Shown here one piece after another: positions 1 through 7,368 of a DNA stretch of 64,000 bases. The notes beneath the pieces were generated by a model. It was not told the origin of the DNA. It made no database searches and saw only the letters and a program-made list of their open reading frames with translations. The translations under genes were made by a program, and so were the position numbers. The stretch is from an uncultured Sphingomonas sp. (GTDB lineage: Bacteria; Pseudomonadota; Alphaproteobacteria; Sphingomonadales; Sphingomonadaceae), in assembly GCA_913776045.1 (NCBI GenBank), contig CAJYOI010000045.1, positions 1-64,000 on the forward strand, written 5' to 3'. Numbering within the stretch: the stretch's first letter is position 1; each line of letters begins with the position of its first letter.

Positions 1-219
1 GCCACCACCGCTACGACCGCCGCCGAAGCCGCCACGATCGCCACCGCCGAAGCCGCCGCCACCGAAGCCACCACGGTCGCCGCCGCCGAAGCCGCCGCCA
101 CCAAAGCCGCCGCCGCCGAAGCCACCGCCGCCGTAGCTGTCGTCACCGCCGCCGAAGCTGTCCCGCTTGTCGCGGCCGCGTCCACCGCGATCGCCGCGGC
201 CACCTTTATTGAAACTCAT
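1..219 (-). CDS. Glycine-rich N-terminus of a probable cold-shock protein (truncated by window edge)
   Basis: The first 73 codons of a minus-strand gene start with ATG at 219-217 and run off the window at position 1 in an open frame. The protein begins [20 protein letters not shown] and continues as [13 protein letters not shown] and similar units, so it is basic, glycine-rich and certainly disordered. In sphingomonads this kind of RGG/FGG leader typically precedes a CspA-type cold-shock domain that binds single-stranded RNA or DNA; that identification is from family knowledge because the folded domain is outside the window. Other glycine-rich RNA-binding proteins are possible. It is divergent from terC across a 207-base gap. 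Confidence 0.55.
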   Translation of the reverse strand, partial: MSFNKGGRGDRGGRGRDKRDSFGGGDDSYGGGGFGGGGFGGGGFGGGDRGGFGGGGFGGGDRGGFGGGRSGGG

Positions 220-396
220 AACCCTATTCGTCTTCCCGGGCCGCCCGAATCGTCTCCCAACCGTTGCGCCGGACGACGGACGCAGGGTTACGGGCGCGAC
301 AAACGCGCACGTGTAAGAATCGCTCATAGACGAATTGTCAGGTCGCCGCGAACGAATTCGACGCAATTGTGGCGAGTTTCGCAGCGATCATTGCCT

Positions 397-420
397 ATCT
401 GTGGCCCTTTCGGCACAGAT
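397..420 (+). promoter_or_regulatory. Small hairpin directly upstream of terC
   Basis: ATCTGTG (397-403) pairs with CACAGAT (414-420) across a ten-base loop that can add two G-C pairs next to a bulged G. The stem ends six bases before the terC ATG, where a ribosome-binding site would lie, and no strong Shine-Dalgarno sequence is visible there. A translational control role is inference. Confidence 0.35.
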
Positions 421-426
421 CGACCC

Positions 427-1215
427 ATGGAGAACTTGTCCACCCTCATCGCCGACCCTGCCGCCTGGGCCGCGCTGGTCACCCTGATCGTGATGGAGGT
501 GGTACTCGGAATCGACAATCTCATCTTCATTTCGATCCTGTCGAACAAACTGCCGGAGGGGCAGCGGCAGAAGGCGCGGCGGATCGGCATCGCCCTGGCG
601 CTTGTCATGCGCCTCGCTCTGCTGTCGATGATCGCGTGGATCGTCGGGCTGACCGCACCGGTGTTCGATCTGGGGCTTTCGGCGCGCGATGCGGAAGGTC
701 ACATCCTCTACGATACAGCCTTTTCCTGGCGCGATCTGATCCTGATCGCCGGCGGCCTGTTCCTGATGTGGAAGGCGACAAAGGAGATCCATCATACGAT
801 CGGCCATGAAGACACCGGCGAAATGCTGGACAAGGGCGGTAAGGTCGCGATCAGCTTCGGTTCGGCGATCGTCCAGATTCTGCTGCTCGATATGGTGTTC
901 TCGATCGATTCGATCCTGACCGCGGTCGGCATGACCGAACATGTCGCGATCATGTACGTCGCAGTCATCGTCGCGGTCGTGACCATGCTGGTCGCTGCCG
1001 ACCCGCTGGCGAACTTCATCAACCGCAATCCGACGGTCGTGATGCTGGCGCTCGGCTTCCTTCTGATGATCGGCATGGTGCTGATCGCGGAGGGCTTCGG
1101 TGCGCATGTGCCCAAGGGGTATATCTATACCGCGATGGCGTTTTCGGCCGGGGTCGAGGTGCTCAACATCTTCGCGCGGCGGCGGCGCGCGAAGAAGGAG
1201 GCGGCGGGGAGCTGA
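427..1215 (+). CDS. TerC family integral membrane protein
   Basis: A 262-residue polytopic inner-membrane protein. The TerC/Alx superfamily is linked to manganese and other metal-ion export and to tellurite resistance. Conserved acidic motifs sit in membrane segments: E24 followed by GIDN (28-31), and DMVFSID (155-161). About seven hydrophobic segments are visible, and the tail is basic (FARRRRAKK). The ATG at 427 gives [14 protein letters not shown], the usual family start; an upstream in-frame extension from 367 is rich in unlikely residues and was rejected. The ion specificity of this copy cannot be told from sequence. Confidence 0.9.
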   Translation: MENLSTLIADPAAWAALVTLIVMEVVLGIDNLIFISILSNKLPEGQRQKARRIGIALALVMRLALLSMIAWIVGLTAPVFDLGLSARDAEGHILYDTAFSWRDLILIAGGLFLMWKATKEIHHTIGHEDTGEMLDKGGKVAISFGSAIVQILLLDMVFSIDSILTAVGMTEHVAIMYVAVIVAVVTMLVAADPLANFINRNPTVVMLALGFLLMIGMVLIAEGFGAHVPKGYIYTAMAFSAGVEVLNIFARRRRAKKEAAGS

Positions 1216-1268
1216 AGTCTATCCGTTCAGCATTGAGCCATGCGCTATCCGCGCCTATGTGCCGCGAA

Positions 1269-1889
1269 ATGACTGTATATTTGCACGAAGAAGACATTCC
1301 CGCCGACCTGTTCGCGCCCGGCGCCTCGATCGCGGTCGACACCGAGACGATGGGGCTCATCACCCCGCGCGACCGGCTGTGCGTCGTGCAACTGTCCGAC
1401 GGCGGGCCGGATGAGCATCTGGTGCGGTTTTCGGCCGGCAGCGACTATGCCGCGCCCAACCTGAAGGCGCTGCTGGCCGATCCCGAACGGCTGAAGCTCT
1501 ACCACTTCGGCCGGTTCGATATCGCCGCGATCCGCCAGTATCTGGGCGTCGTCGCCGCACCCGTCTATTGCACCAAGATCGCCTCGCGCTTGGTCCGCAC
1601 CTACACCGATCGCCACGGCCTGAAGGAGCTGGTCCGCGAGCTGCTGGGGCAGGAACTGTCGAAGGCGCAGCAGTCGTCCGACTGGGGCGCGCCCGAGCTG
1701 AGCGACGCGCAGAAGGACTATGCCGCGTCAGACGTGCGGTATCTGCACCGGATGAAGGTGGAGCTCGACAAGCGGCTGGAGCGGGAAGGGCGGATGCGAC
1801 TCGCTCAAGCCTGTTTCGATTTCCTGCCGAATCGGGCCGAGCTCGATCTGGCCGGCTGGCCCGAAACCGATATCTTCGCGCATGCCTGA
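1269..1889 (+). CDS. rnd: Ribonuclease D (short form, 3'-5' exoribonuclease)
   Basis: A 206-residue DEDDy-type exonuclease that trims RNA 3' ends. Exo I is DTE (24-26), Exo II contains the aspartate of HFGRFD (79-84), and Exo III is YAASD (151-155), so all catalytic residues are present. It lacks the C-terminal HRDC domains of the long enterobacterial enzyme, as is usual for the short alphaproteobacterial type. The start MTVYLHEEDIPADLF was preferred to an ATG at 1233, which adds twelve unconserved residues. It lies 36 bases upstream of lptC on the same strand. Confidence 0.92.
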   Translation: MTVYLHEEDIPADLFAPGASIAVDTETMGLITPRDRLCVVQLSDGGPDEHLVRFSAGSDYAAPNLKALLADPERLKLYHFGRFDIAAIRQYLGVVAAPVYCTKIASRLVRTYTDRHGLKELVRELLGQELSKAQQSSDWGAPELSDAQKDYAASDVRYLHRMKVELDKRLEREGRMRLAQACFDFLPNRAELDLAGWPETDIFAHA

Positions 1890-1925
1890 TCGCGTCGCCC
1901 CGATCCCTCGGGCGAGCCGCGGCTG

Positions 1926-2570
1926 ATGTCACGCGCCGCCAACGCCGAGAGGACCGCCCGCCAGCGCTGGGCGATGCCGGGCAGCAGCCACGACAAGTTC
2001 GTCGCGTTGCTCCAGTTCGCGTTGCCGGTCGGCATCGGCGTGCTCGCCGCCTTTCTGGTCATGGCGCCGTTGTTCATGGGTGGCGACGTCAGCTTCGTGC
2101 TCGACAAGAACAAGGTCGCGGTCGCGCAGGAACGCATGAAGCTGGAGGCCGCGCAGTACCGCGGACAGGATGCGAAGGGGCAGGCGTTCACGCTGGACGC
2201 CGCCTCCGCAGTGCAGCGCAGCTCGGCCGAGCCGGTCGTGCAGCTCGCCACCTTGTCCGCTGGGCTTGCGATGCGCGACGGGCCGGCAAAGATCACCGCG
2301 CCCAGTGGGCTGTACGACATGCGCAGCGAACAGGTGAAGATCGACGGGCCGATCGATTTCACTGCCGCCGACGGTTACCGTCTGGGCACAACCGGCGCGA
2401 CGGTCGACCTCAAGACCCGCAAGATGCTGAGCGATGGCGCGGTCCAGGGCAGCACGCCGATGGGCACGTTCAGCGCCAATCGCCTGTCGGCCGATCTGGA
2501 AGGCCGCGTCGTCCGCCTTGAGGGAAATGCCCGCTTGCGGATCGTGCCGAAGAACGCGAATAGGCGCTGA
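1926..2570 (+). CDS. lptC: LPS export ABC transporter periplasmic protein LptC
   Basis: A 214-residue bitopic inner-membrane protein. One transmembrane helix lies at about residues 29-51 after a basic N-terminus, followed by a periplasmic beta-jellyroll region with repeated IDGPIDF/VDLKTRKM-like strands. LptC takes LPS from LptBFG and passes it to LptA. It stops two bases before lptA, and lptB follows, so the three genes are probably one transcription unit. The position next to lptA strongly supports the call, because LptC diverges fast in sequence. Confidence 0.9.
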   Translation: MSRAANAERTARQRWAMPGSSHDKFVALLQFALPVGIGVLAAFLVMAPLFMGGDVSFVLDKNKVAVAQERMKLEAAQYRGQDAKGQAFTLDAASAVQRSSAEPVVQLATLSAGLAMRDGPAKITAPSGLYDMRSEQVKIDGPIDFTAADGYRLGTTGATVDLKTRKMLSDGAVQGSTPMGTFSANRLSADLEGRVVRLEGNARLRIVPKNANRR

Positions 2571-2572
2571 CC

Positions 2573-3106
2573 ATGCGCGGACCCTTCGCCCTTCTCGCCC
2601 TTGGCCTGCTCGCGACGTCCGCGGCGGCGCAGGTGCGTCACAATTCGAACGCGCCGATCGATTTCAACGCCGGCACGATCGAGCTGCAGGACCGCGCCAA
2701 TCGCGCGATCCTCTCCGGCGGCGTCAACGTGAAACAGGCGAACATGACGCTGGAGGCGCAGCGCATGACCGTCGCCTATACCGGCCGCATCACCGAAGGA
2801 TCGCCGCAGGTTTCGCGGCTCGATGCCTCGGGCGGCGTTACCGTCACCCGCCCCAATCAGCGCGCGAAGTCGCAGTACGCCGTGTACGATCTCAACCGCC
2901 GGCTCATCACGATGCTGGGCGGCGTGACGCTGGTCGAGGGTGTGGGCAACACGGTCAGCGGCGGGCGGTTGACGATAAATCTCGATTCGGGTCGCGCGAC
3001 GATCGACGGGTCGTCGGTCGGCACGACCAAGGCGCCCGATGGCACCGTCATCCGTCAGGGCGGTCGCGTGACCGGCCGCTTCTCGGTGCCCGACCGCACG
3101 CAGTAA
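2573..3106 (+). CDS. lptA: LPS transport periplasmic protein LptA (OstA-like)
   Basis: A 177-residue protein with a signal peptide (residues 1 to about 19, ending SAAAQ) and one OstA/LptA beta-jellyroll domain. LptA monomers join end to end as the periplasmic bridge that carries LPS from LptC to LptD. Typical strands include PIDFNAGTIEL near the start and GGVTLVEGVGNTVSGGR in the second half. It starts two bases after the lptC stop. A 124-base gap follows before lptB. Confidence 0.92.
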   Translation: MRGPFALLALGLLATSAAAQVRHNSNAPIDFNAGTIELQDRANRAILSGGVNVKQANMTLEAQRMTVAYTGRITEGSPQVSRLDASGGVTVTRPNQRAKSQYAVYDLNRRLITMLGGVTLVEGVGNTVSGGRLTINLDSGRATIDGSSVGTTKAPDGTVIRQGGRVTGRFSVPDRTQ

Positions 3107-3230
3107 GCGTCGCGGGCGGGGCGGTTCGCCGCTTTTGCGCTTCTCTCTGCCGCCGTTTTCATGCAGGAATCCTGCCAAGTCCGGACGCCCGTAAACGTTC
3201 GGTAACCATGACGTGCGAGCAGGAGCCCCA

Positions 3231-4004
3231 ATGACCGACGCCGCCATCCTGTCCCCCGCACCGGTCGCGCCGGTCGAGACCGCCAGCGGCCTGTCGGTCG
3301 TGTCGATCGCCAAGGCGTACGACAAGCGCACCGTGCTGACCGACGTGTCGCTGACGGTCGGGCACGGCGAGGTCATCGGCTTGCTGGGGCCCAATGGCGC
3401 GGGCAAGACGACGTGCTTCTATTCGGTAATGGGCTTGGTGAAGCCCGATTCGGGCCGCATCATGCTGGACGGCGAGGACATCACCGGCCTGCCGATGTAT
3501 CGCCGTGCGATCCTCGGTCTCGGTTATCTGCCGCAGGAAACGTCGATCTTCCGCGGACTGTCGGTGGAGAAGAACATCCTCGCGGTGCTCGAACTCGCCG
3601 AGCCGAACCGGGATGCGCGTCAGGAGAAGCTCGACAAGCTGCTCGACGAATTCGGGCTGACCCGGCTGCGCGATGCCCCCGCGATGGCGCTGTCGGGCGG
3701 CGAGCGGCGACGCGCCGAAATCGCGCGCGCATTGGCCGCCGAGCCGACGATCATGCTGCTCGACGAACCGTTCGCCGGCATCGATCCCATCTCGATCAGC
3801 GACATCCGCGATCTGGTGAAGACGTTGAAGGGCCGCGGCATCGGCGTTCTGATCACCGACCACAACGTCCGCGAGACGCTCGACATCGTCGACCGCGCCT
3901 ACATCATCTACGACGGGCGCGTGCTGTTCACCGGCAGCCCGCAGGCGCTGGTGGCCGACGAGAATGTCCGGCGGTTGTATCTGGGCGAGGGCTTCGAGCT
4001 GTAA
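3231..4004 (+). CDS. lptB: LPS export ABC transporter ATP-binding protein LptB
   Basis: A 257-residue cytoplasmic ATPase that powers LPS extraction by LptFG. Walker A is GPNGAGKT (53-60), the Q-loop is in PQETSIF (101-107), the signature is LSGGERRR (154-161), and Walker B is MLLDEP (175-180). The stretch TDHNVRETL carries the switch histidine. The start MTDAAIL follows the AGGAG at 3220-3224. Compared with E. coli it has about 20 extra N-terminal residues. rpoN follows, as in many proteobacteria. Confidence 0.96.
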   Translation: MTDAAILSPAPVAPVETASGLSVVSIAKAYDKRTVLTDVSLTVGHGEVIGLLGPNGAGKTTCFYSVMGLVKPDSGRIMLDGEDITGLPMYRRAILGLGYLPQETSIFRGLSVEKNILAVLELAEPNRDARQEKLDKLLDEFGLTRLRDAPAMALSGGERRRAEIARALAAEPTIMLLDEPFAGIDPISISDIRDLVKTLKGRGIGVLITDHNVRETLDIVDRAYIIYDGRVLFTGSPQALVADENVRRLYLGEGFEL

Positions 4005-4029
4005 GGCGATGGCGGGCGCGCTGCACAGA

Positions 4030-4158
4030 TCCTCCCCGGCACGGGGAGGGAGACCAGCCGAAGGCTGGGGGAGGGGGCTCTCCGCGAGCGATCCCGTCGC
4101 GGCACGCCCCCTCCATCATTCGCTTCGCGAACGGTCCCCCTCCCCGTGCCGGGGAGGA
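4030..4158. repeat. Intergenic palindrome with perfect 21-bp arms enclosing the rpoN ribosome-binding site
   Basis: The 21-base arm at 4030-4050 (TCCTCCCCGGCACGGGGAGG plus G) is perfectly inverted at 4138-4158, around an 87-base interior that has its own complementary pieces such as GAGGGGGC and GCCCCCTC. Each arm is also nearly self-complementary. The right arm supplies GGGGAGGA, the only strong ribosome-binding site for rpoN. The element resembles palindromes scattered between genes of sphingomonads. Confidence 0.85.
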
Positions 4159-4163
4159 TGGGC

Positions 4164-5615
4164 ATGAGCCTCGCCCCGCGCCTCGACCTTCGCCAGTCGC
4201 AATCGCTGGTGATGACGCCGCAGCTGCAGCAGGCGATCCGCCTGCTCGCGCTGTCGAACCTGGAGATCGAAGGCTTCATCGCCGAGGAGATCGAGAAGAA
4301 CCCGCTGCTCGAAGCGGGCTCCACCGACGCGGTCGACACGCCCGAGCCGGTGGTCGTCGAGCCGTCCGAAGCGGGCGGCGGCGACGGCGAGGCGGCGCTC
4401 GACATCGACACATCGTCCGCGTTCGAGAATGATTCGCCGGGCGACCGCGACGGATCGATGGGGCTGTCGGGCACCGGGAACGGCGCCGCGCCGGAGGATG
4501 GGCCGGATCTCGACGGTTTCGCCAACCCCGACGTCAGCCTGGCCGACCATCTGCTCGCACAGGCGGGCGCGGTCGTCGCGAGCGCGGACATGTTCATCGC
4601 GGCGCATCTGATCGACCAGATCGACGAGGCGGGGTATCTGACCGCGCCGCTGCTCGACATGGCCAATCGCCTCGGCGTGCCGCTGGCGCGGGTCGAGGAC
4701 GTGCTGGTGCAGGTCCAGACGCTCGATCCGACCGGGGTCGGTGCACGCAGCCTGGCCGAATGCATCGCGCTCCAGGCGCGGGAGGCCGATCGCTACGACC
4801 CGGCGATGGCGGCTCTGATCGACAACCTTGACCTGCTGGCGCGTGGCGAGCGCGCGCGGCTGAAGCGAATCTGCGGCGTCGACGACGAAGACCTGGCCGA
4901 CATGATCCGCGAACTGCGCGATTACGACCCCAAGCCCGGGTGCCGCTACGGCGGCGAAAGTGCGCCTGCGGTGGTCCCCGACCTGTTCGTCACCAGGACC
5001 GCGGCCGGCTGGCGGATCGAACTAAATTCGGCGACGCTGCCGCGCGTGCTGGTCAACCGCCGCTACCATGCCGAACTGTCGAGCGTCGGCGCCGACAAGG
5101 CATCGAAGGCGTGGCTCAGCGATTGCCTCGCCAGCGCCAACTGGCTGGTGAAGGCGCTCGACCAGCGCCAGCGCACGATCATCAAGGTTGCGACCGAATT
5201 GGTGAAGCAGCAGGAGGCGTTTTTCCTGAAAGGCGTCGCCCACCTGCGACCGCTGACGCTGGCGAAGGTCGCCGAGGCGATCGAGATGCACGAATCGACC
5301 GTCAGCCGCGTAACCAGCAACAAATACCTCAGCTGCGCGCGCGGGGTATTCGAGCTGAAATATTTCTTCACCTCGGCGATCCAGTCGGCTGACGGCGGCG
5401 AGGCGGTGTCGGCCGAAGCGGTGAAGGCCGCGATCCGCACGCTGATCGCTGCCGAAGACCCCAAGGCGATCCTGAGCGACGACACGCTGGTCGACATGCT
5501 GAAGGACAAGGGCTTCGATATCGCCCGGCGGACGGTCGCCAAATATCGCGAGGCGATGGGGATCGGCAGTTCGGTCCAGCGCCGCCGTCAGAAGGCGCTC
5601 GGCGCAGCCGCTTGA
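4164..5615 (+). CDS. rpoN: RNA polymerase sigma-54 factor RpoN
   Basis: A 483-residue sigma-54. Region I is the glutamine- and leucine-rich MSLAPRLDLRQSQSLVMTPQ, which contacts AAA+ activators. It is followed by an acidic linker (about 65-125), the core-binding domain, and a C-terminal DNA-binding domain ending in the RpoN box ARRTVAKYRE (454-463), which reads the -24 promoter element. ATG 4164 was chosen over ATG 4158 and GTG 4146, because the latter two lie inside the palindrome arm; GGGGAGG ends six bases upstream of 4164. A hibernation-factor gene that often follows rpoN is not present here. Confidence 0.96.
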   Translation: MSLAPRLDLRQSQSLVMTPQLQQAIRLLALSNLEIEGFIAEEIEKNPLLEAGSTDAVDTPEPVVVEPSEAGGGDGEAALDIDTSSAFENDSPGDRDGSMGLSGTGNGAAPEDGPDLDGFANPDVSLADHLLAQAGAVVASADMFIAAHLIDQIDEAGYLTAPLLDMANRLGVPLARVEDVLVQVQTLDPTGVGARSLAECIALQAREADRYDPAMAALIDNLDLLARGERARLKRICGVDDEDLADMIRELRDYDPKPGCRYGGESAPAVVPDLFVTRTAAGWRIELNSATLPRVLVNRRYHAELSSVGADKASKAWLSDCLASANWLVKALDQRQRTIIKVATELVKQQEAFFLKGVAHLRPLTLAKVAEAIEMHESTVSRVTSNKYLSCARGVFELKYFFTSAIQSADGGEAVSAEAVKAAIRTLIAAEDPKAILSDDTLVDMLKDKGFDIARRTVAKYREAMGIGSSVQRRRQKALGAAA

Positions 5616-5680
5616 TTTCACACCAGGAATACGAATGCGGGTTACGATTTCTTCAAGGTCGGCGCGGTAGCGTACGGCAC

Positions 5681-6064
5681 ATGAGCGCCGACTTTTCCAT
5701 CCGGTTGAATCGCGACCGCAACTTGCTCGACGTCCGCTTGGGCGGCTTCTTCACGCTCGACGACGTCGCCCGCTATCGGAGCGCGATCACCGCCGCGAGC
5801 CGCGAACTGGGCGGCGATCCGGGGCAGCAGATTATGCTGTGCGACATCAGCGACATGCGCATTCAGTCGCAGGACGTCGTCGAGGCGTTTCGTCAGAATA
5901 TGGCCGACCCGCTCTATGCTCGTCGTCGCGTCGCACTGGTCGTGACCGCAACGCTCGCCCGCACCCAGGCGCAACGCGCGGTCGGTCGGCGCGAGGCGCG
6001 CATGTTCACCAGCCGTGTGGATGCGGAGGCTTGGTTGTTCTCGGAGGTGAAGGCGGCCGCCTAG
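5681..6064 (+). CDS. STAS/SpoIIAA-like small cytoplasmic protein
   Basis: A 127-residue soluble alpha/beta protein. The pattern of a short strand pair (DFSIRLNRDRNLLDVRLGGF), an amphipathic helix, LCDISDM and a second helix resembles SpoIIAA-like or STAS domains, but no phosphorylatable serine motif is clear, so the function is unknown. ATG 5681 was chosen over an upstream alternative at 5612. The gene overlaps the convergent exonuclease gene by four bases at their stop codons. Confidence 0.6.
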   Translation: MSADFSIRLNRDRNLLDVRLGGFFTLDDVARYRSAITAASRELGGDPGQQIMLCDISDMRIQSQDVVEAFRQNMADPLYARRRVALVVTATLARTQAQRAVGRREARMFTSRVDAEAWLFSEVKAAA

Positions 6065-7059
6065 TCGTCCTCGTCCTCGAACCCGACCAGATCGAGCGCC
6101 CGTGCCTTGATCTGGCGCATCGCGCACCAATGGACCAGCGCGTCCTCGCGACCGTGGGTGACCCAGACTTCGCGCGGGCGCAGTTCCTCGATCGTCGCGG
6201 TCAGTTCGTCCCAGTCGGCATGATCGCTCAGGATGATCGGCAATTCGATGTTCTTCTGCCGCGCGCGCTGGCGCACCGTCATCCAGCCGCTGGCCATCGC
6301 GGCGATCGGATCGGGCAGGCGGCGGGACCAGCGGTCGTTGAGCGCGGAGGGCGGTGCGACGACGACGCGGCCCATCAACTCGGCCTTGGCCACCCCCATT
6401 GCGGGCCGAAGGTCGCCCAGGTCGACGCCGTTGTCGACGTAGAGGTCGCACAATCGCTGCAGCGCACCGTGAATATAGATGGGGTCGTCGAAGCCCATCA
6501 CCCGCAACTCGCGGATCACCCGCTGCGCCTTGCCGAGCGCATATGCGCCGACCAGCACGCAGCGCTCCGGATTGGCGCGTAGCGTGGCGAGCAATTTGTC
6601 CATTTCGTCATGGGTTTCGGGATGGCGGAACACCGGCAGGCCAAACGTCGCCTCGGTGACGAACACGTCGCATTTGACGGGCTCGAACCGCGCGCAGGTC
6701 GGATCCTCGCGGCGCTTGTAGTCGCCCGACACCACCACGCGTTCGCCGCGGTGATCGAGCACGATCTGCGCGGAGCCGAGGACATGGCCGGCGGGGACGA
6801 AGCTCACGTCGATATCGCCCAGCGTCAGCGATTCGCCATAGGCGACCGGATGCCCGTTCTGGGGGCCGTAGCGGACCTCCATGATCTGCAGCGTCTCGGG
6901 CGTCGCCCACACCTCGCCATGCCCGCCGCGGGCGTGGTCGGCGTGGCCGTGGGTGACCAGCGCGCGTGGCACCGGGACCGACGGGTCGATCCACACGTCC
7001 GCCGCCGGCAGGTAGATGCCCGTCGGGTGCGGCTGCACCCAGTCGCCCAGTCTCGCCAT
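6061..7059 (-). CDS. Ligase-associated DNA exonuclease (metallo-beta-lactamase/beta-CASP fold)
   Basis: A 332-residue metallo-beta-lactamase-fold nuclease. HGHADH (37-42) is the zinc-binding motif, and later segments (PAGHVLGSAQ, SGDYKR, SDHADW) match the beta-CASP group that includes RNA/DNA exonucleases. Family members are found with an ATP-dependent DNA ligase, an Lhr helicase and PdeM. Here the helicase and PdeM are close by on the opposite strand, but no ligase gene is adjacent. The start MARLGDWVQPHPTGIYL was chosen on conservation. Its stop overlaps the STAS-like gene. Confidence 0.9.
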   Translation of the reverse strand: MARLGDWVQPHPTGIYLPAADVWIDPSVPVPRALVTHGHADHARGGHGEVWATPETLQIMEVRYGPQNGHPVAYGESLTLGDIDVSFVPAGHVLGSAQIVLDHRGERVVVSGDYKRREDPTCARFEPVKCDVFVTEATFGLPVFRHPETHDEMDKLLATLRANPERCVLVGAYALGKAQRVIRELRVMGFDDPIYIHGALQRLCDLYVDNGVDLGDLRPAMGVAKAELMGRVVVAPPSALNDRWSRRLPDPIAAMASGWMTVRQRARQKNIELPIILSDHADWDELTATIEELRPREVWVTHGREDALVHWCAMRQIKARALDLVGFEDEDD

Positions 7060-7155
7060 GCCGCATAAAGCGCGCGAGGGGGCGTCCGCGTTCCGGTGGA
7101 TCGTTTCTCGCCCACGCTTCGTTGACGCGGCCAGACCCATTCGAGGAGCAAGGCC

Positions 7156-7341
7156 ATGGATACCGGTGGCGGAATCTGGAGCATCCTGACGATCGTCGGC
7201 CCGCTGGTACTGATCGCGGTGCTCGCGTTCGTGGTGCTGAGCAATCGTCGCTCGCGGGCGGCCGAACAGCGTACAGAAGACGCGACGCGGGCGAACTACG
7301 ACCGGCAGGAACGCGCCGACAAGGCAAGTGAGGTGCGGTGA
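7156..7341 (+). CDS. Small single-pass membrane protein, unknown function
   Basis: A 61-residue protein with one hydrophobic helix (residues about 8-29, ILTIVGPLVLIAVLAFVVLS) followed by a charged tail rich in Arg, Glu and Asp. The sequence GAGGAGCAAGGCC upstream of ATG 7156 is a credible ribosome-binding site. The gene lies divergent from the exonuclease and 27 bases before lhr, so it may share a transcript with the helicase. No family was recognised. Confidence 0.7.
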   Translation: MDTGGGIWSILTIVGPLVLIAVLAFVVLSNRRSRAAEQRTEDATRANYDRQERADKASEVR

Positions 7342-7368
7342 CGAACAGGGCTTCCTATATCGCAATCC

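Noticed and set aside
324-608. Minus-strand frame over the 5' half of terC
   Set aside because: Composition of a GC-rich shadow frame, with no domain; it lies opposite a strongly supported membrane protein gene.
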